From Tubiluchus corallicola (taxonomy: Eukaryota; Priapulida; Priapulimorpha; Priapulimorphida; Tubiluchidae): 29,150 bases of DNA. Below, piece by piece: positions 18,267-28,783 of this stretch; within the stretch, counting starts at the first letter, position 1; the number at the start of each line of letters is the position of its first letter. The position numbers were made by a program, and so were the translations under genes. The stretch lies in the NCBI GenBank assembly GCA_030141605.1, contig JAQGDQ010000490.1, positions 1-29,150 of the forward strand, read 5' to 3'. Under the pieces are notes generated by a model. That model saw only the letters and a list, made by a program, of their open reading frames with translations, did no database searches and was not told where the DNA came from.

Positions 18267-18725
18267 CCCTTTCATACCCGTTGTATCCCGTGGGATACGA
18301 GATTTTTTTTGCCTTTAAAATTAATAAAATTTTAAAACTGACAGTTATTTGATCTGTTGATAGTTATTTTGATTTAAGCCAATAACAATAGACTAAAAAT
18401 GGTGATAAAATGGCAAACTAGAAAATCTACATAGCTTGAAAAACTACCAAAGGTACAGTAGTTTAGAGACGACATTGTACAGATCAGCATAGCATGAATA
18501 CTAAATGTCTTAAATACTTTAAAAAAATTATCAACAGTTGCAAAATGAAGCACATTTCATGCTTCCATTGAATCCCAATGTATCCCGTGCAATACAGGCT
18601 ATATTTAGCACACTGGCACAGTTAGAAAAAAATATTATTGTGTGTAAACAAGATGGACAAACTGAACAAAAGTACCAAGCCAAAAATTTTTTTCTTATTA
18701 TAAAAATAATTTGGGACTGAAAGGG
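18267..18725 (+). mobile_element. piggyBac-type MITE, copy 1 (459 bp)
   Basis: Flanked by TTAA at 18263-18266 and 18726-18729, the exact piggyBac target duplication. The ends CCCTTTCATACCCGTTG and ...GGGACTGAAAGGG share a short CCCTTTCA/T terminal inverted repeat. It holds a 16-bp palindrome GTATCCCGTGGGATAC at 18283-18298 and a related word near 18581. There is no transposase, so it depends on an enzyme encoded elsewhere. Confidence 0.92.
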
Positions 18726-18765
18726 TTAATTGATAGTTTAAGTCACACAGTCAACCGTGTGAAGT
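18726..18765 (+). repeat. 41-bp tandem unit, copy 2
   Basis: This is the partner of 18222-18262 (40 bp here, a few changes). It ends at another TTAA (18766-18769). The following 18770-19308 shows no supported feature. Confidence 0.88.
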
Positions 18766-19308
18766 TTAACGATTTTGCCTTGTCATCAATGTTTCACTTT
18801 TGTAACAGTTTTGGCAAATAAGTTTTGCATCGTCAGCACCAGTGAACAGCTGAATGACAAAAGCAAAGTCTGTACAGAAACAGCTTCAGCTATTTTGTGT
18901 TTTATAAACAAATTAATCGAAGCGCTTATAATGTGATGGTAATTAAAATGTTACTAAACGTAACACGAATAATTACTGTTGAACAGTTACTATTCATTAA
19001 AATCTAAATCTAAAAATAAATTAGGAAACTTTTTCGTCAGATGCTTTTATAATAATATTTACTAGCAAAGGCCCCGCAAAAAATTTTGCTTATAAACCAA
19101 CTTATTATCAAAAATACGCGAACATCCTACCTAGTGTTCGTTTATTTTCATAACGCAAAGCCAGCAGCAGCTTTTTCTGAATTAAAGCTATAAGTTTGTA
19201 GACAGAGTACAATGGTTGACGTCACAACAATGGCTTGCGTCAGCAGTTTTCTAAGCGAAATTTGCGGAAAAGAGAACATCTAATTAACTCGTCGTCACTC
19301 CTTTTGGT

Positions 19309-19418
19309 GGACCTGCCCTAAAATGCAGCCCACATCATCGTGTAGCCCTGCTCTTCCTCTTTCTAAAGAGCTATATATCTCCCTTCGAAAGTCCCACCAG
19401 GCGCCGCTAGAACGTTTT
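19309..19418 (+). repeat. Dispersed repeat, copy 2
   Basis: This is the partner of 14974-15081. It continues into a GC-richer 300-bp stretch (cgggacgccgtggccc, cagcaccaccctgggc) that has no match at copy 1. Confidence 0.8.
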
Positions 19419-19744
19419 TTCTGCAGGCTGCTTGATCAAAATTTCGAAAAAATCACGAGTTGGGTCCGGGAAAACGCCCGTTGCGGGACGCCGTGGCCCT
19501 CTCGGGAATTCTAAATATGCCTATGACACCCACCGCTGAACGGGCTATCTATCCATAGCCAGCACCACCCTGGGCCCGTTCCCGTTCTTCAGATCTCAGC
19601 GGTATAAATTTTGCAAAAAACGGCCGAAAATTGGCCATTTTTGGAGGTTTTTTGTCCCCCGTTCGTCCCGGTGGGTCCGTTTTGAAAAATAAACCCCAAT
19701 GAGACGACACTAGATAGAGACCTTTCGTTTGATGTATAGATCGC

Positions 19745-19760
19745 CGCTATATATATAGGC
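19745..19760 (+). promoter_or_regulatory. TATA-like box upstream of the LRR gene
   Basis: 'ctatatatatagg' lies about 205 bp upstream of the ATG at 19962 and just after GC-rich sequence. It is a candidate core promoter by position only. Confidence 0.3.
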
Positions 19761-19961
19761 TTTCAGAATGAACAATTACCATAAGTTCAAAAAAGCTTTT
19801 GGGCTGTAAGTATCTGGCTTGTTTTCAATTTTATAATAATCATGACCGCATTGTTCTTGAAAATTAGAACGTGCAAGCCTAGCTGAATTACAAGAAATGA
19901 GACGATGGCTTCATGATGCAGACGATTAATTTCTAACGATGCTGCTACCTCGGTGAAAACC

Positions 19962-20013
19962 ATGAAATCCGTGTGGACAGTGTCCTTAGGGATTGCGGTT
20001 TTCATATGTCACG
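19962..20013 (+). CDS. LRR protein, signal-peptide exon 1
   Basis: An ATG in good context (AACCATGA) starts MKSVWTVSLGIAVFICH, a basic-then-hydrophobic signal peptide. The exon ends in phase 1 at CACG|GTAAGT, a strong 5' splice site. Joining to the acceptor at 21187 keeps the frame and gives ...ICH then VVICQLHSC. This exon/intron arrangement is common for secreted and membrane proteins. Confidence 0.75.
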
Positions 20014-21187
20014 GTAAGTAGATTTGAATTATGTAAATGTGGCACGTTAAAGGAAGAATCAACCATCGAATAACATTTATTGCATTTTAATGTACAATTA
20101 AAAATATTAAAATCACAATGCAAAATATGCGCATAGAATGCTTTGCTTAACCCTTTCTTACCCGTTGTATCCTTTGGGATACGAGAATGTTTTCTGCCTT
20201 TAAAATTAATAAAACTTTAAAACTGACAGTTATTTGATCTGTTAATAGTTATTTTGATTTAAGCCAATAACAATAGACTAAAAATGGTGATAAAATGGCA
20301 AACTAAAAAATCTACGTAGCATAAAAAACTGCGCAAGGTACAGTACTTTACAGACAACTTTGTACAGATCAGCATAGCGTGCATACTAAATGTCTTAAAT
20401 ACTTTAAAAAATTATCAGCAGTTGCAAAATGAAGCACGTTTTATGCTTGCGTTGAATCCCAATGTATCCCGTGGGATACAGGCTATATTTAGCACGCGGG
20501 CACAGGTAGAAAAAAATAATTATTATGTGTAAACAAGATGTACATAGTACCAAGCCAAAAAATTTCCTCTTATTAAAAAAGAATTTGGGACTGAAAGGGT
20601 TAAAAATGTAAAAGAACTTTAAATGTTTCTCATCTCCCGCCAAACCAACGTTGACGGTGGCACATTTGAAAAAAAATTACGTATGCTTGGCAGCGTGACA
20701 TTTGTCCAATTACTTTCACAATTAAGCTTTGTGACTGCTAACCTTTTTGTTGTTACTGAATGTGAAGGATTTTAGGTTATTTTATTACTAAAGTGTTCTC
20801 TTATTCTGTAAACCCCCTATACTGTCCTTTAACTGCATTCACATGTATGTCTTGACTTGGCTTCTTTCTGTCATGCTCTACTGACAGAGCTAGTTTACCT
20901 GGCTAGTTGGCAGTCTGTTCTTGGCTAAGAGAGTTGTTGTTGTTGTTTTGTCTCAGTTAAACCATTTATTTGTCAAGAGCAGTAGAGCCATGATGTAAGT
21001 TTATTTTGATTGTTCAGTCTGACTTTATTATTAATTTTCTTTTTTCTTTTTGTTCTCAAATTAGTTTTTTAGACAGATTTTTTTACAGATAAAACGTAAT
21101 AAAGCTACTCAAACATGATTTTTTTTGACTTTGGGCATCATGAAGTAGTAGTCTCTCACACTGAATTTAATTTGTTTTTTCTTGCAG
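20014..21187 (+). other. LRR gene intron 1
   Basis: The intron runs GTAAGT...TTGCAG over 1174 bp, with piggyBac MITE copy 2 inside. The rest is AT-rich with a short (GTT)n run near 20935. Confidence 0.65.
20151..20599 (+). mobile_element. piggyBac-type MITE, copy 2 (449 bp)
   Basis: TTAA at 20147-20150 and 20600-20603. It is collinear with copy 1, with CCCTTTCTTACCCGTTG start and GGGACTGAAAGGG end. The internal palindrome GTATCCCGTGGGATAC is intact at 20464-20479; the terminal one is altered (gtatcctttgggatac). Confidence 0.92.
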
Positions 21188-21739
21188 TGGTTATATGTCA
21201 GTTGCATTCTTGTGTGGACAAGGAAAATCAACAATACTGTGTAGATACCCAGGCATTTTGGGATGGAGACATCATGCTTTGCGAAATCGAATGCGGCACG
21301 AATACAACTCTTACACTGGAAATACTACAACATATATCAAATTACACTAGAAGGGGTTGGATCGACGATCTTCGATTCTTAAACTATGCAGACGACGTTC
21401 TGCCCCATGAGTTCTTGAAAAACGTCTCGATGCTTAACCTGCTATTTGCTAATACAAGCATCAGCAGAATCAGGGAATTTGATCTGGCTGCAAAATGCAC
21501 ACGTCTGTACTTGTTCGACAATCCCAATTTAACCAGCATTCATGAAGGAGCGTTTAATCGTGAAACAGTCAAAGTTATAATTATTAAGAACAGTGAAAAT
21601 TTAAAAGAACTTGACTTGGATCTTTCTGCGGCGTTGCAGTTGGAGACACTGGCGATTATAGGAACCTCAATTAGAACGCTGGCAAAACCACGTCTCTCGC
21701 CACATTACCCTACACGACGTCTTGAGATAAGGTTGTCGG
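21188..21739 (+). CDS. LRR protein, exon 2 (leucine-rich repeats)
   Basis: The acceptor is TTTTTTCTTGCAG (ends 21187) and the likely donor is TCGG|GTAATA at 21740. This 552-nt exon has phase 1 at both ends and encodes about 184 residues. A Cys-rich N-terminal cap (CVDKENQQYCVDT, MLCEIEC) is followed by several leucine-rich repeats (VSMLNLLFANTSISRI, CTRLYLFDNPNLTSIHEGAF, LKELDLDL, LETLAIIGTSIRTL). Five or more N-glycosylation sequons (NTT, NYT, NVS, NTS, NLT) support an extracellular domain. If the donor is not used, the frame stops at 21787-21789 after a short tail. Later exons are not recognisable before the microsatellite and BEL/Pao element, so the gene is either partial here or continues outside the window. 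The specific receptor family cannot be named. Confidence 0.72.
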
Positions 21740-21822
21740 GTAATATATACTATCTACATCTTAGAAATTGTCTTTTGGTTATACATTGAAAGACTTACGT
21801 AATTGGAAAAGAAAATTATTAA

Positions 21823-22280
21823 CCCTTTCAGTCCCAAATTAGTTTTTTAATAAGTAAAAAATTTTTGGCTTGGTACTTTTGTTCAGTATGTCCATCTTGT
21901 TTACACATAATAATTATTTTTTCTACCTGTGCCCGCGTGTTAAATATAGCCTGAATCCCACGGGATACATTGACATTCAATGGAAGCATAAAATGTGCTT
22001 CATTTTGCAACTGATGATAATGTTTTAAAGTATTTAAGACATTTAGTATGCATGCTATGCTGATCTGTACAAAGTCATCTCTAAACCACTGTACCTTATG
22101 CTGTTTTTATGCTATGTGGATGTTCTAGTTTGCCATTTTATTACCATTTTAGTCTATTGTTATTGGCTTAACCTCAAAGTAACTATTAACAGATCAAATA
22201 ACTGTCAGTTTTAAAATTTTATTGATTTTAAAGGCAGAAAATATTCTCGTATCCTACGGGATACAACGGGTATGAAAGGG
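21823..22280 (-). mobile_element. piggyBac-type MITE, copy 3 (458 bp, reversed)
   Basis: This is the same family in the opposite orientation. TTAA precedes it (21819-21822); the far flank reads TTAG (22281-22284), one substitution from TTAA. It lies 83 bp past the likely LRR exon 2 donor, presumably in intron 2. Confidence 0.9.
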
Positions 22281-22284
22281 TTAG

Positions 22285-22910
22285 TACAAAACCAAGTTCT
22301 TCGGCAAGTTGGCATGGATATGTAAAGGCACCAATGATAAAAAGAGGCTTTCACCATTGCACTATATTGTTTATGCTTGCGAAAATTTTTATAATAGCCT
22401 AACGATGTTCATTGTTTAATTCTGAGGCATCCATTTCGTTTTCACTGCTAAAGTTTCCGCCAAACTACTAAATGAAGAATGACCACAAAGTTTAATGTGA
22501 AATTTCCTCAACAGATTCTTAGGAAAATCTCTTTGTAGAACTGTAGGTCGAATTGGAGGTTTGCAGCACTTCTCACTTTCTCGGTTTTCAATGTAAACAC
22601 ACATTGCTGCCAGAATACTGCACATAAAATTCCAAAATTTTGCCAACATAAACGACCAAGTTTGGTAATAAGTTACCCCACGTCTGGTAGTACGTATCCC
22701 TCGATGATACTTACTCAAATCATAATTTCATTTTTCCTAGACCTTACTAAACTAGTTTATATTTTATTTTTTGAATTTCTAGTTGCGCTTATAGTTTAGC
22801 TTGCACCAGACGCATTTGCCCAGAACAGCGTATGTTTTTATATGAACTAACACTGATTGTCTGTCTTTTATTATTATGGTCAATGCTTTTAAATTGGCAA
22901 ATAAAGATTT
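22285..22910. other. Spacer, with a possible retroelement 3' end at its right
   Basis: No supported gene. The last ~40 bp (ggtcaatgcttttaaattgg, then caaataaagatttta) run straight into (CTA)n, like the 3' end and tail of a non-LTR retroelement. Confidence 0.35.
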
Positions 22911-23149
<239 letters not shown>

Positions 23150-23150
23150 G

Positions 23151-23376
23151 TACAAGTGAAATCATTTAGGTGTGAAAACAGGTTTAGAAATTATGCATTC
23201 ATAAAGACTGTAGAAGCCAATGAAAATTTAAACAGGAAAGAGAAAGTTCAACAATTTTAACAAGAGCACCTGAAGGTGGCAGCACTATCCAAAACTAAAA
23301 AAGTATGATGACATTAGGATAAATATACAACATAAATTTAGATTTAGAATAATTAAAAATGATTTTCTTTTGTCCA
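23151..23376 (-). repeat. BEL/Pao 3' LTR (226 bp)
   Basis: On the minus strand it begins TGGACAAAAGAAAATC right after the polypurine tract and ends CACTTGTA. It reads as identical to 28926-29150. The end is TA, not the usual CA. Confidence 0.93.
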
Positions 23377-23388
23377 TCCTCCCCCTCG
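23377..23388 (-). promoter_or_regulatory. Polypurine tract
   Basis: CGAGGGGGAGGA on the minus strand abuts the TG that starts the 3' LTR. This is the expected primer for plus-strand DNA synthesis. Confidence 0.8.
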
Positions 23389-23395
23389 TGATGTG

Positions 23396-26300
23396 TCAAC
23401 CATCACCACACGATTCCAGGATGCAGATTTTGGAAATTGGTCTCGTCATTTGTTGATTGCCAACTTGAATTTTTGCAACTCTTACATGACCATCTTGCCC
23501 TGGATAGGTTTTGACGATTCGCCCAAGAGGCCAGTTTCCTCTAGTAGTTGCTGGATCTACAAATAAAACCACATCGCCAACTGAAACCTCGGGTTGCTGA
23601 CGGCGCCATTTGTTTCTTGGGCTTAGTTCTGGCAACCATTCTTTTAACCATCTCCTCCAAAAATGATGGACTAACTCTTGCACTCGTCTCCATCTTTTCC
23701 TAGGATGGTATGCAGTTGAGTCCAGTGCTTCCAGGGCAAGCTGCCCGCCGATTTGACCAAACAGAAAATGATTTGGGGTTAAAGGAATGGTATCCTGTAC
23801 GTCAGCTGATTGGTATGTTAGTGGCCTCGAGTTAATGAGCGCCTCTGCTCCAGTGAAGGCAGTAGTTAGTTCCTCGTCTGTTATGTCAGCATTGCCTAGA
23901 ATTGCAGTGATAGCTTTCTTTGCAGACTTGATCATTGATTCGTGGACTCCACCAAAGTGAGGTGCCATCGGTGGAATAAACAGCCACTCCACTCCTGTTA
24001 GTTTGGTGATTTTTCCCTGGTTAAACTCATTTACTAGTTCTCTTAGCTCTCGATCTGAGCCAACAAAATTAGTTCCATTATCGGAGATCATTTGCTGTGG
24101 CATCCCTCGACGATTTGTGAACCTGTGGAAAGCATTTAAGAATGAATCTGTGTCTAATCCGTAAGCTACTTCCAAATGTACAGCTCTTGTAGCAGTACAA
24201 GTGAAAAGGCATAAGTATCTTTTCAAGCGAGCTTTTCCACGTCCTTGCTTTGTGAAGAATGGACCAGCAAAGTCTACAGCCGTTCTCGTAAAGGCTCTCA
24301 TTGAAGGTGCAATGCGGTGTTGAGGTAATGGTGCCATAATTTGTGTTGCAGCTTTAGCCTTCCGTAGTCGGCACTGAAGACAAGACTTTTCACAGTCGCG
24401 AATCTCTTCTCGACCAGCCATAACCCAGAATTTGCTTGACAAGGAACACAATGTCTGGTTAATTCCAGCAACATGTTTGCCTTTGTCATGATGGTGCTTC
24501 ACAATCAAATGTGTCACCCAGTTTTTCCGTGGTAAGATTATGGGGTACCGTGTGTCATACGATAGAAATTCGGCGTGTTCCAGACGTCCATGACATCGCA
24601 GGAGACCATCTTCATCAATTTTGGGGTTTAGCCGCAATAGTTTGCTTGATGGCGGTAACTGCTTTCCACTTTCAAACTTTGAGTATTCTTCAGCAAATGC
24701 TGTCTTCTGCATATTTCCGATGACAGTTGATTCAGCTTGGCTCAGTTCTTTGCAAGTAAGCTCTCCACATTCTCGATTCTCGTACACTGCTACACAATTG
24801 TTTAAGAAACGAAATACCCATCCATAAACTCTTAGAAGTCGTGTCCATGAAGAAAACCGTTCGGGTTGCAGTCTCTCCAAATTTATTTTTTGAGTACAAA
24901 ATGTCGTAACCACAGTTTTCTTCATCTCATCTGTGGCTGACTGTTGCTTTCTAACGATCATTGCCGGCCACGATGCAGGATCTTTTTTGAGAAATGCTGG
25001 TCCTTTTAACCAAATTGAGTTCTCTGCAATTTCGTCTATAGTTGCACCACGTGAAGCTAAATCAGCAGGATTTTCTTTGGTTGGCACATGCCTCCATTGT
25101 TCGGGATCCGTGTGACTTTGTATATTTCCAATCCTATTGGCTACAAATGGCTTGAATGCTCTGCTTCTTCCATGTATCCACCATAACACATCCATGCTGT
25201 CTGACCAAAACGTCACCTTGGTAATAGAAATTTGCAGTGTTGTTGTGGTTGACAAGCTAAGTTGTAAGCCAAGCACAGCTGCCATTAGCTCCAATCTTGG
25301 TACACTGACGACTTTCAGTGGAGCAACTCGTGTTTTTGATGCTACTAGCCTGGTGTCTACAGTGCCATTGATGTACGATGTTCGAGCATAAACAGCGCAA
25401 GCATAAGCTTGTTGTGAAGCATCAACAAAAGTATGGATGTCCATACAGACAACTATTTGAGTCTGATCCATCCGCAGACAACGTGGAATTGTAAGCAGCT
25501 CCAGCTTTCCTAACTCCAATAACCATTGCCAAATTTTTGTCTCCAAACAAGCATTTATTGTGTCATCCCAGCCAAAGCCTGCTGTCCAAATTTCTTGCAG
25601 TAATATCTTCCCACGAACTACAAATGGAGAAATAAATCCTGCAGGGTCAAAAATTGTTGCTAGTTTTCTCAGAACATTTCTCTTTGTCATCTTGAATTCG
25701 AGTGGTGGCATGTTGATGTGAAATGCAAAAACATCTGAACTTGCTCTCCAAATGACACCCAAAGTTTTGGTTGTTGGCAGCTCATGTTCTAAATCTATTT
25801 CTTGCAGGCGTTGTTCCACTGGTATTTCTGCTAAGACTTCTGATGAGTTCGACAACCATTTTCTTGCATACATGCCAGCTAGCGCCCAGAGTTCTGACAG
25901 TTCATGGTACAAAGTCTTTCCATCTTCAACCGTAGGAACAGAATCCATGCTGTCATCCATGTATGTTGAATGCAGCACAGTCTCTGCAGCCATTGGAAAT
26001 TTCTCTTGATTCTTTCTTGCATGTTCCTGTGTAACAAGTTGAGCTAAAAACGGTGATGCATTTTCTCCAAAAACTATGCGACAAAACTCATATTCATCTG
26101 GTTGCCTAGTGGTGTCAAGATTTCTCCAGAGGAAACGATGAAAAGGTCTGTCTTCTTCAGCTATTCCTATGCGAAGGTACATTTCAGCAATGTCACAGAC
26201 CAGGGCAATTGGTTCCTTCCGAAATCGAAGTAGAACGCTATTCAGGTCTTGCTGCAATTTTGGTCCTTGATGCACGGTATCATTCAAGGAAACTGCGTCA

Positions 26301-28783
26301 CATTTGGCAGAGCCATCAAAGACTATTCGGCATTTTGTAGTTGATCGATCATGACGCACCACTGCAAAATGTGGAAGATGCCATTTGGGAACTGTTGTTA
26401 ATTCACCTGGTGCCACTTTTCGTATATACTCTTTCTCCAAATATTGCTCTATTGTGTCACAGTACTGCTTTGCAATTTCCGGGTTCTTTATTAACTTCTT
26501 TTCTGTGTTGATCAAGCGCTTCATTGCCATCTCTTTGTTGTCTGGTAGTTTTACACCTTCATCTTTCCACGGAATTTGTACTTCATAACGTCCATCAGCA
26601 TATTTCAGTGTTTCCAAAGTTTTCTTTTTGACCAATGCATCTTCAATGCTGATTGGCTGACCCTTTTCTTCGAGGCCAAAATTTTCATACTCCCAGAAAC
26701 GTCGAAGTGTTCCGTTAATTTCTCTGTTTAAAGTTTCTTCTCTGTTTAGGACACACATCGCAAAATGGGTGTAAGCATCTCTTATTTTCTCTTTTGTCTG
26801 CCCTACACATGTCCAGCCAAGTGGTGTCAATCGTGCAATTGGCTCTTCATTGGATCTTCCAGCCACTTCTCCTAGTGATTTGTGTAACAATGGGTAGTCT
26901 AAACCAATCAGCATATCGACTTTCAAAGGGCGGCTTAGTTTTGGAAAATTAATGTTTCTAAGGTGAAACCATTGGTTAGCATGGTGATTCCAGTCGTACG
27001 CTTTCAGGTTTCCAGTAACACTGTCTACTGCCTTTGCAGTTATCATCATGTCCAGGGTACTTTCTACATTTTCCAATCCCATGTGAACTGGCATAGTCTC
27101 GAATGTTGTCACATTTCCATTCAAAACGCTGACAGAAATTTCTTCGATTGTCCCTTGTAAACCAAGTTCAGCAGCTACTGATGAATTCACGAATGTTGAT
27201 GTGCTGCCATCATCAAGAAGTGCATTAACCTGGAGACGTCTTGTACCATTTTTCAGGATTACAGGAACTGTCCTCATGGCGATCATTGATGAGTTTTTAC
27301 CCTTTACCGTCATCGTAGTCAGCTGTACTTGAGTACCTGTGGATGTTGTCTCCCCCTCTTGCTTCCTTTGCTCTACAATGGCTTTTGGCATGCTACTCGA
27401 TTTAGGATATGTTTGATGAAGAAGCCTGTTGTGATTCTGTGTGCATGAATTTATTCCACAACTTCGCATTCTATAACATCGGCTAGCTTGGTGGTCATCG
27501 CCCAGACATTGGAAGCACAGCTTGAGTTTTGTGACAGCGTTCCATCTCCCATCCATGTCCAAATCCTTGAACTTCTGGCAAAACCAAATAGGGTGATCTT
27601 CTGTGCAGAATGCACATCTTCTACCAGGTGTCTTTCGCATTGCATGTGGCTGTTTTGATTGATTAATGCTTCCCTGCTTTGCAAAAAATGTTTTGTTTTT
27701 CCATTTCGGTTTCTCATTCTGTGCTGTGCTTCCAACTCCGTAGACAATCTCAAAAGCCTGTGTTCTGCATTCTGCTTCTCGCACAATCCACTCTTTGAGA
27801 ACCATGACAGAATCTTCTTTCTTATTTTCTAAAATCCAACATTTGTAATCCTTCACCATTTGCTCTGTTAACTTCTCCAGTAGCATGCTGTAGAACATTT
27901 GGCTATTTAACTCATTTTCTAGTCCAAACTCCTTGATGTTAATTATTGCAATGTCGAGCAAATCAGCAAATTTACCAAGATCATCTGGGTTGTTAGCTCG
28001 CACTGGTTTGAAACTTCGCAATTCCTGGAACTGTAGTGCTATCTGTCTCGATTTCCCTCCAAACTTTCGCTCTAATCGCTGTAACGCAGCATCGTATGCC
28101 ATAGCTGAATGTCCCAGATCAGAAATTGCTTGCAGTGCCACACCCGATAAATATTGCCTAAGCTGAAGCAATTTGTATTCCTTTGTTGCTGGTGCATCAT
28201 TTACACAGGCATTGAATGCAGCTTTCCAGTTCTCATATTCTTTCACATCTCCGGAAAACATTGGAATCCTAACTCTTTTCAATTGCTTCCACAAATCCCT
28301 ACCAATGGATGGTTCCTCCGGCTCTTGACTGACAGCAGACGAGTGTAACTGCACTGGTTGTTTTTTATTACCATTAATCATTTTCAACTTCTGTTGATAA
28401 TCATTTGATGCTTTTTCAAAAATCTCGTTCAGCTTTTCCATTTCTTGTTCCATTTTCTCAATCATATCAACATCATCCAGCGTGCAGTAATATTCATGCA
28501 ACTCTCTAATAATGTCAGTAGTTCTTACTTGTATCAGATCCATCTGCTCCCAATGCTGTTTTATTAACTGTAAATCCTCCTGTTCCCATAGAATGACTCC
28601 AAACCGGTTGATCTGCTTTGTAAACTGTTGTTTTGCAGCCATTTTTTCCTTTTTCAAGGCTTTGACTCGGTCACCAATCCTTTCACTGGACTGTCCTCCA
28701 CTTGCTTCACTGTTTTTGCTTTCTTCACCATCTTTTGACGAAGTATCAACTGCACCTTTTTGTCCTGTTGTAGGCATGGTCAC
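23396..28783 (-). CDS. BEL/Pao Gag-Pol polyprotein, 1795 residues, uninterrupted
   Basis: One frame carries all parts needed for retrotransposition. Residues 40-135 are coiled-coil-like; 170-345 are the Gag region (DUF1759-like, IPMFSGDVKEYENW). Cys/His knuckles lie at about 390-402 and 423-436 (CFQCLGDDHQASRC), with a further C/H cluster at 442-456. The aspartic protease has LLDDGSTSTF (D524-D525). Reverse transcriptase spans about 800-1010, with CRIVFDGSAK, VCDIAEMYL and YMDDSMDS at 941-948. A Pao-type region follows, with LATIFDPAGFISP at 1041-1053. RNase H has FVDAS (D1121), E1165, D1195 and D1241. The integrase zinc site uses H1431, H1437, C1468 and C1471, and the catalytic triad is D1504, D1568 and E1615. 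A DUF5641-like end closes the frame (VGDVVLFVD and WPLGRIVKTYPG). There is no envelope gene. The start is the first Met after the leader. Confidence 0.97.
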   Translation of the reverse strand: MTMPTTGQKGAVDTSSKDGEESKNSEASGGQSSERIGDRVKALKKEKMAAKQQFTKQINRFGVILWEQEDLQLIKQHWEQMDLIQVRTTDIIRELHEYYCTLDDVDMIEKMEQEMEKLNEIFEKASNDYQQKLKMINGNKKQPVQLHSSAVSQEPEEPSIGRDLWKQLKRVRIPMFSGDVKEYENWKAAFNACVNDAPATKEYKLLQLRQYLSGVALQAISDLGHSAMAYDAALQRLERKFGGKSRQIALQFQELRSFKPVRANNPDDLGKFADLLDIAIINIKEFGLENELNSQMFYSMLLEKLTEQMVKDYKCWILENKKEDSVMVLKEWIVREAECRTQAFEIVYGVGSTAQNEKPKWKNKTFFAKQGSINQSKQPHAMRKTPGRRCAFCTEDHPIWFCQKFKDLDMDGRWNAVTKLKLCFQCLGDDHQASRCYRMRSCGINSCTQNHNRLLHQTYPKSSSMPKAIVEQRKQEGETTSTGTQVQLTTMTVKGKNSSMIAMRTVPVILKNGTRRLQVNALLDDGSTSTFVNSSVAAELGLQGTIEEISVSVLNGNVTTFETMPVHMGLENVESTLDMMITAKAVDSVTGNLKAYDWNHHANQWFHLRNINFPKLSRPLKVDMLIGLDYPLLHKSLGEVAGRSNEEPIARLTPLGWTCVGQTKEKIRDAYTHFAMCVLNREETLNREINGTLRRFWEYENFGLEEKGQPISIEDALVKKKTLETLKYADGRYEVQIPWKDEGVKLPDNKEMAMKRLINTEKKLIKNPEIAKQYCDTIEQYLEKEYIRKVAPGELTTVPKWHLPHFAVVRHDRSTTKCRIVFDGSAKCDAVSLNDTVHQGPKLQQDLNSVLLRFRKEPIALVCDIAEMYLRIGIAEEDRPFHRFLWRNLDTTRQPDEYEFCRIVFGENASPFLAQLVTQEHARKNQEKFPMAAETVLHSTYMDDSMDSVPTVEDGKTLYHELSELWALAGMYARKWLSNSSEVLAEIPVEQRLQEIDLEHELPTTKTLGVIWRASSDVFAFHINMPPLEFKMTKRNVLRKLATIFDPAGFISPFVVRGKILLQEIWTAGFGWDDTINACLETKIWQWLLELGKLELLTIPRCLRMDQTQIVVCMDIHTFVDASQQAYACAVYARTSYINGTVDTRLVASKTRVAPLKVVSVPRLELMAAVLGLQLSLSTTTTLQISITKVTFWSDSMDVLWWIHGRSRAFKPFVANRIGNIQSHTDPEQWRHVPTKENPADLASRGATIDEIAENSIWLKGPAFLKKDPASWPAMIVRKQQSATDEMKKTVVTTFCTQKINLERLQPERFSSWTRLLRVYGWVFRFLNNCVAVYENRECGELTCKELSQAESTVIGNMQKTAFAEEYSKFESGKQLPPSSKLLRLNPKIDEDGLLRCHGRLEHAEFLSYDTRYPIILPRKNWVTHLIVKHHHDKGKHVAGINQTLCSLSSKFWVMAGREEIRDCEKSCLQCRLRKAKAATQIMAPLPQHRIAPSMRAFTRTAVDFAGPFFTKQGRGKARLKRYLCLFTCTATRAVHLEVAYGLDTDSFLNAFHRFTNRRGMPQQMISDNGTNFVGSDRELRELVNEFNQGKITKLTGVEWLFIPPMAPHFGGVHESMIKSAKKAITAILGNADITDEELTTAFTGAEALINSRPLTYQSADVQDTIPLTPNHFLFGQIGGQLALEALDSTAYHPRKRWRRVQELVHHFWRRWLKEWLPELSPRNKWRRQQPEVSVGDVVLFVDPATTRGNWPLGRIVKTYPGQDGHVRVAKIQVGNQQMTRPISKICILESCGDG

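Noticed and set aside
22416-22718. 100-residue minus-strand frame that looked faintly protein-like
   Set aside because: No recognisable domain, no convincing splice sites or neighbours, and a length expected by chance in this much sequence.
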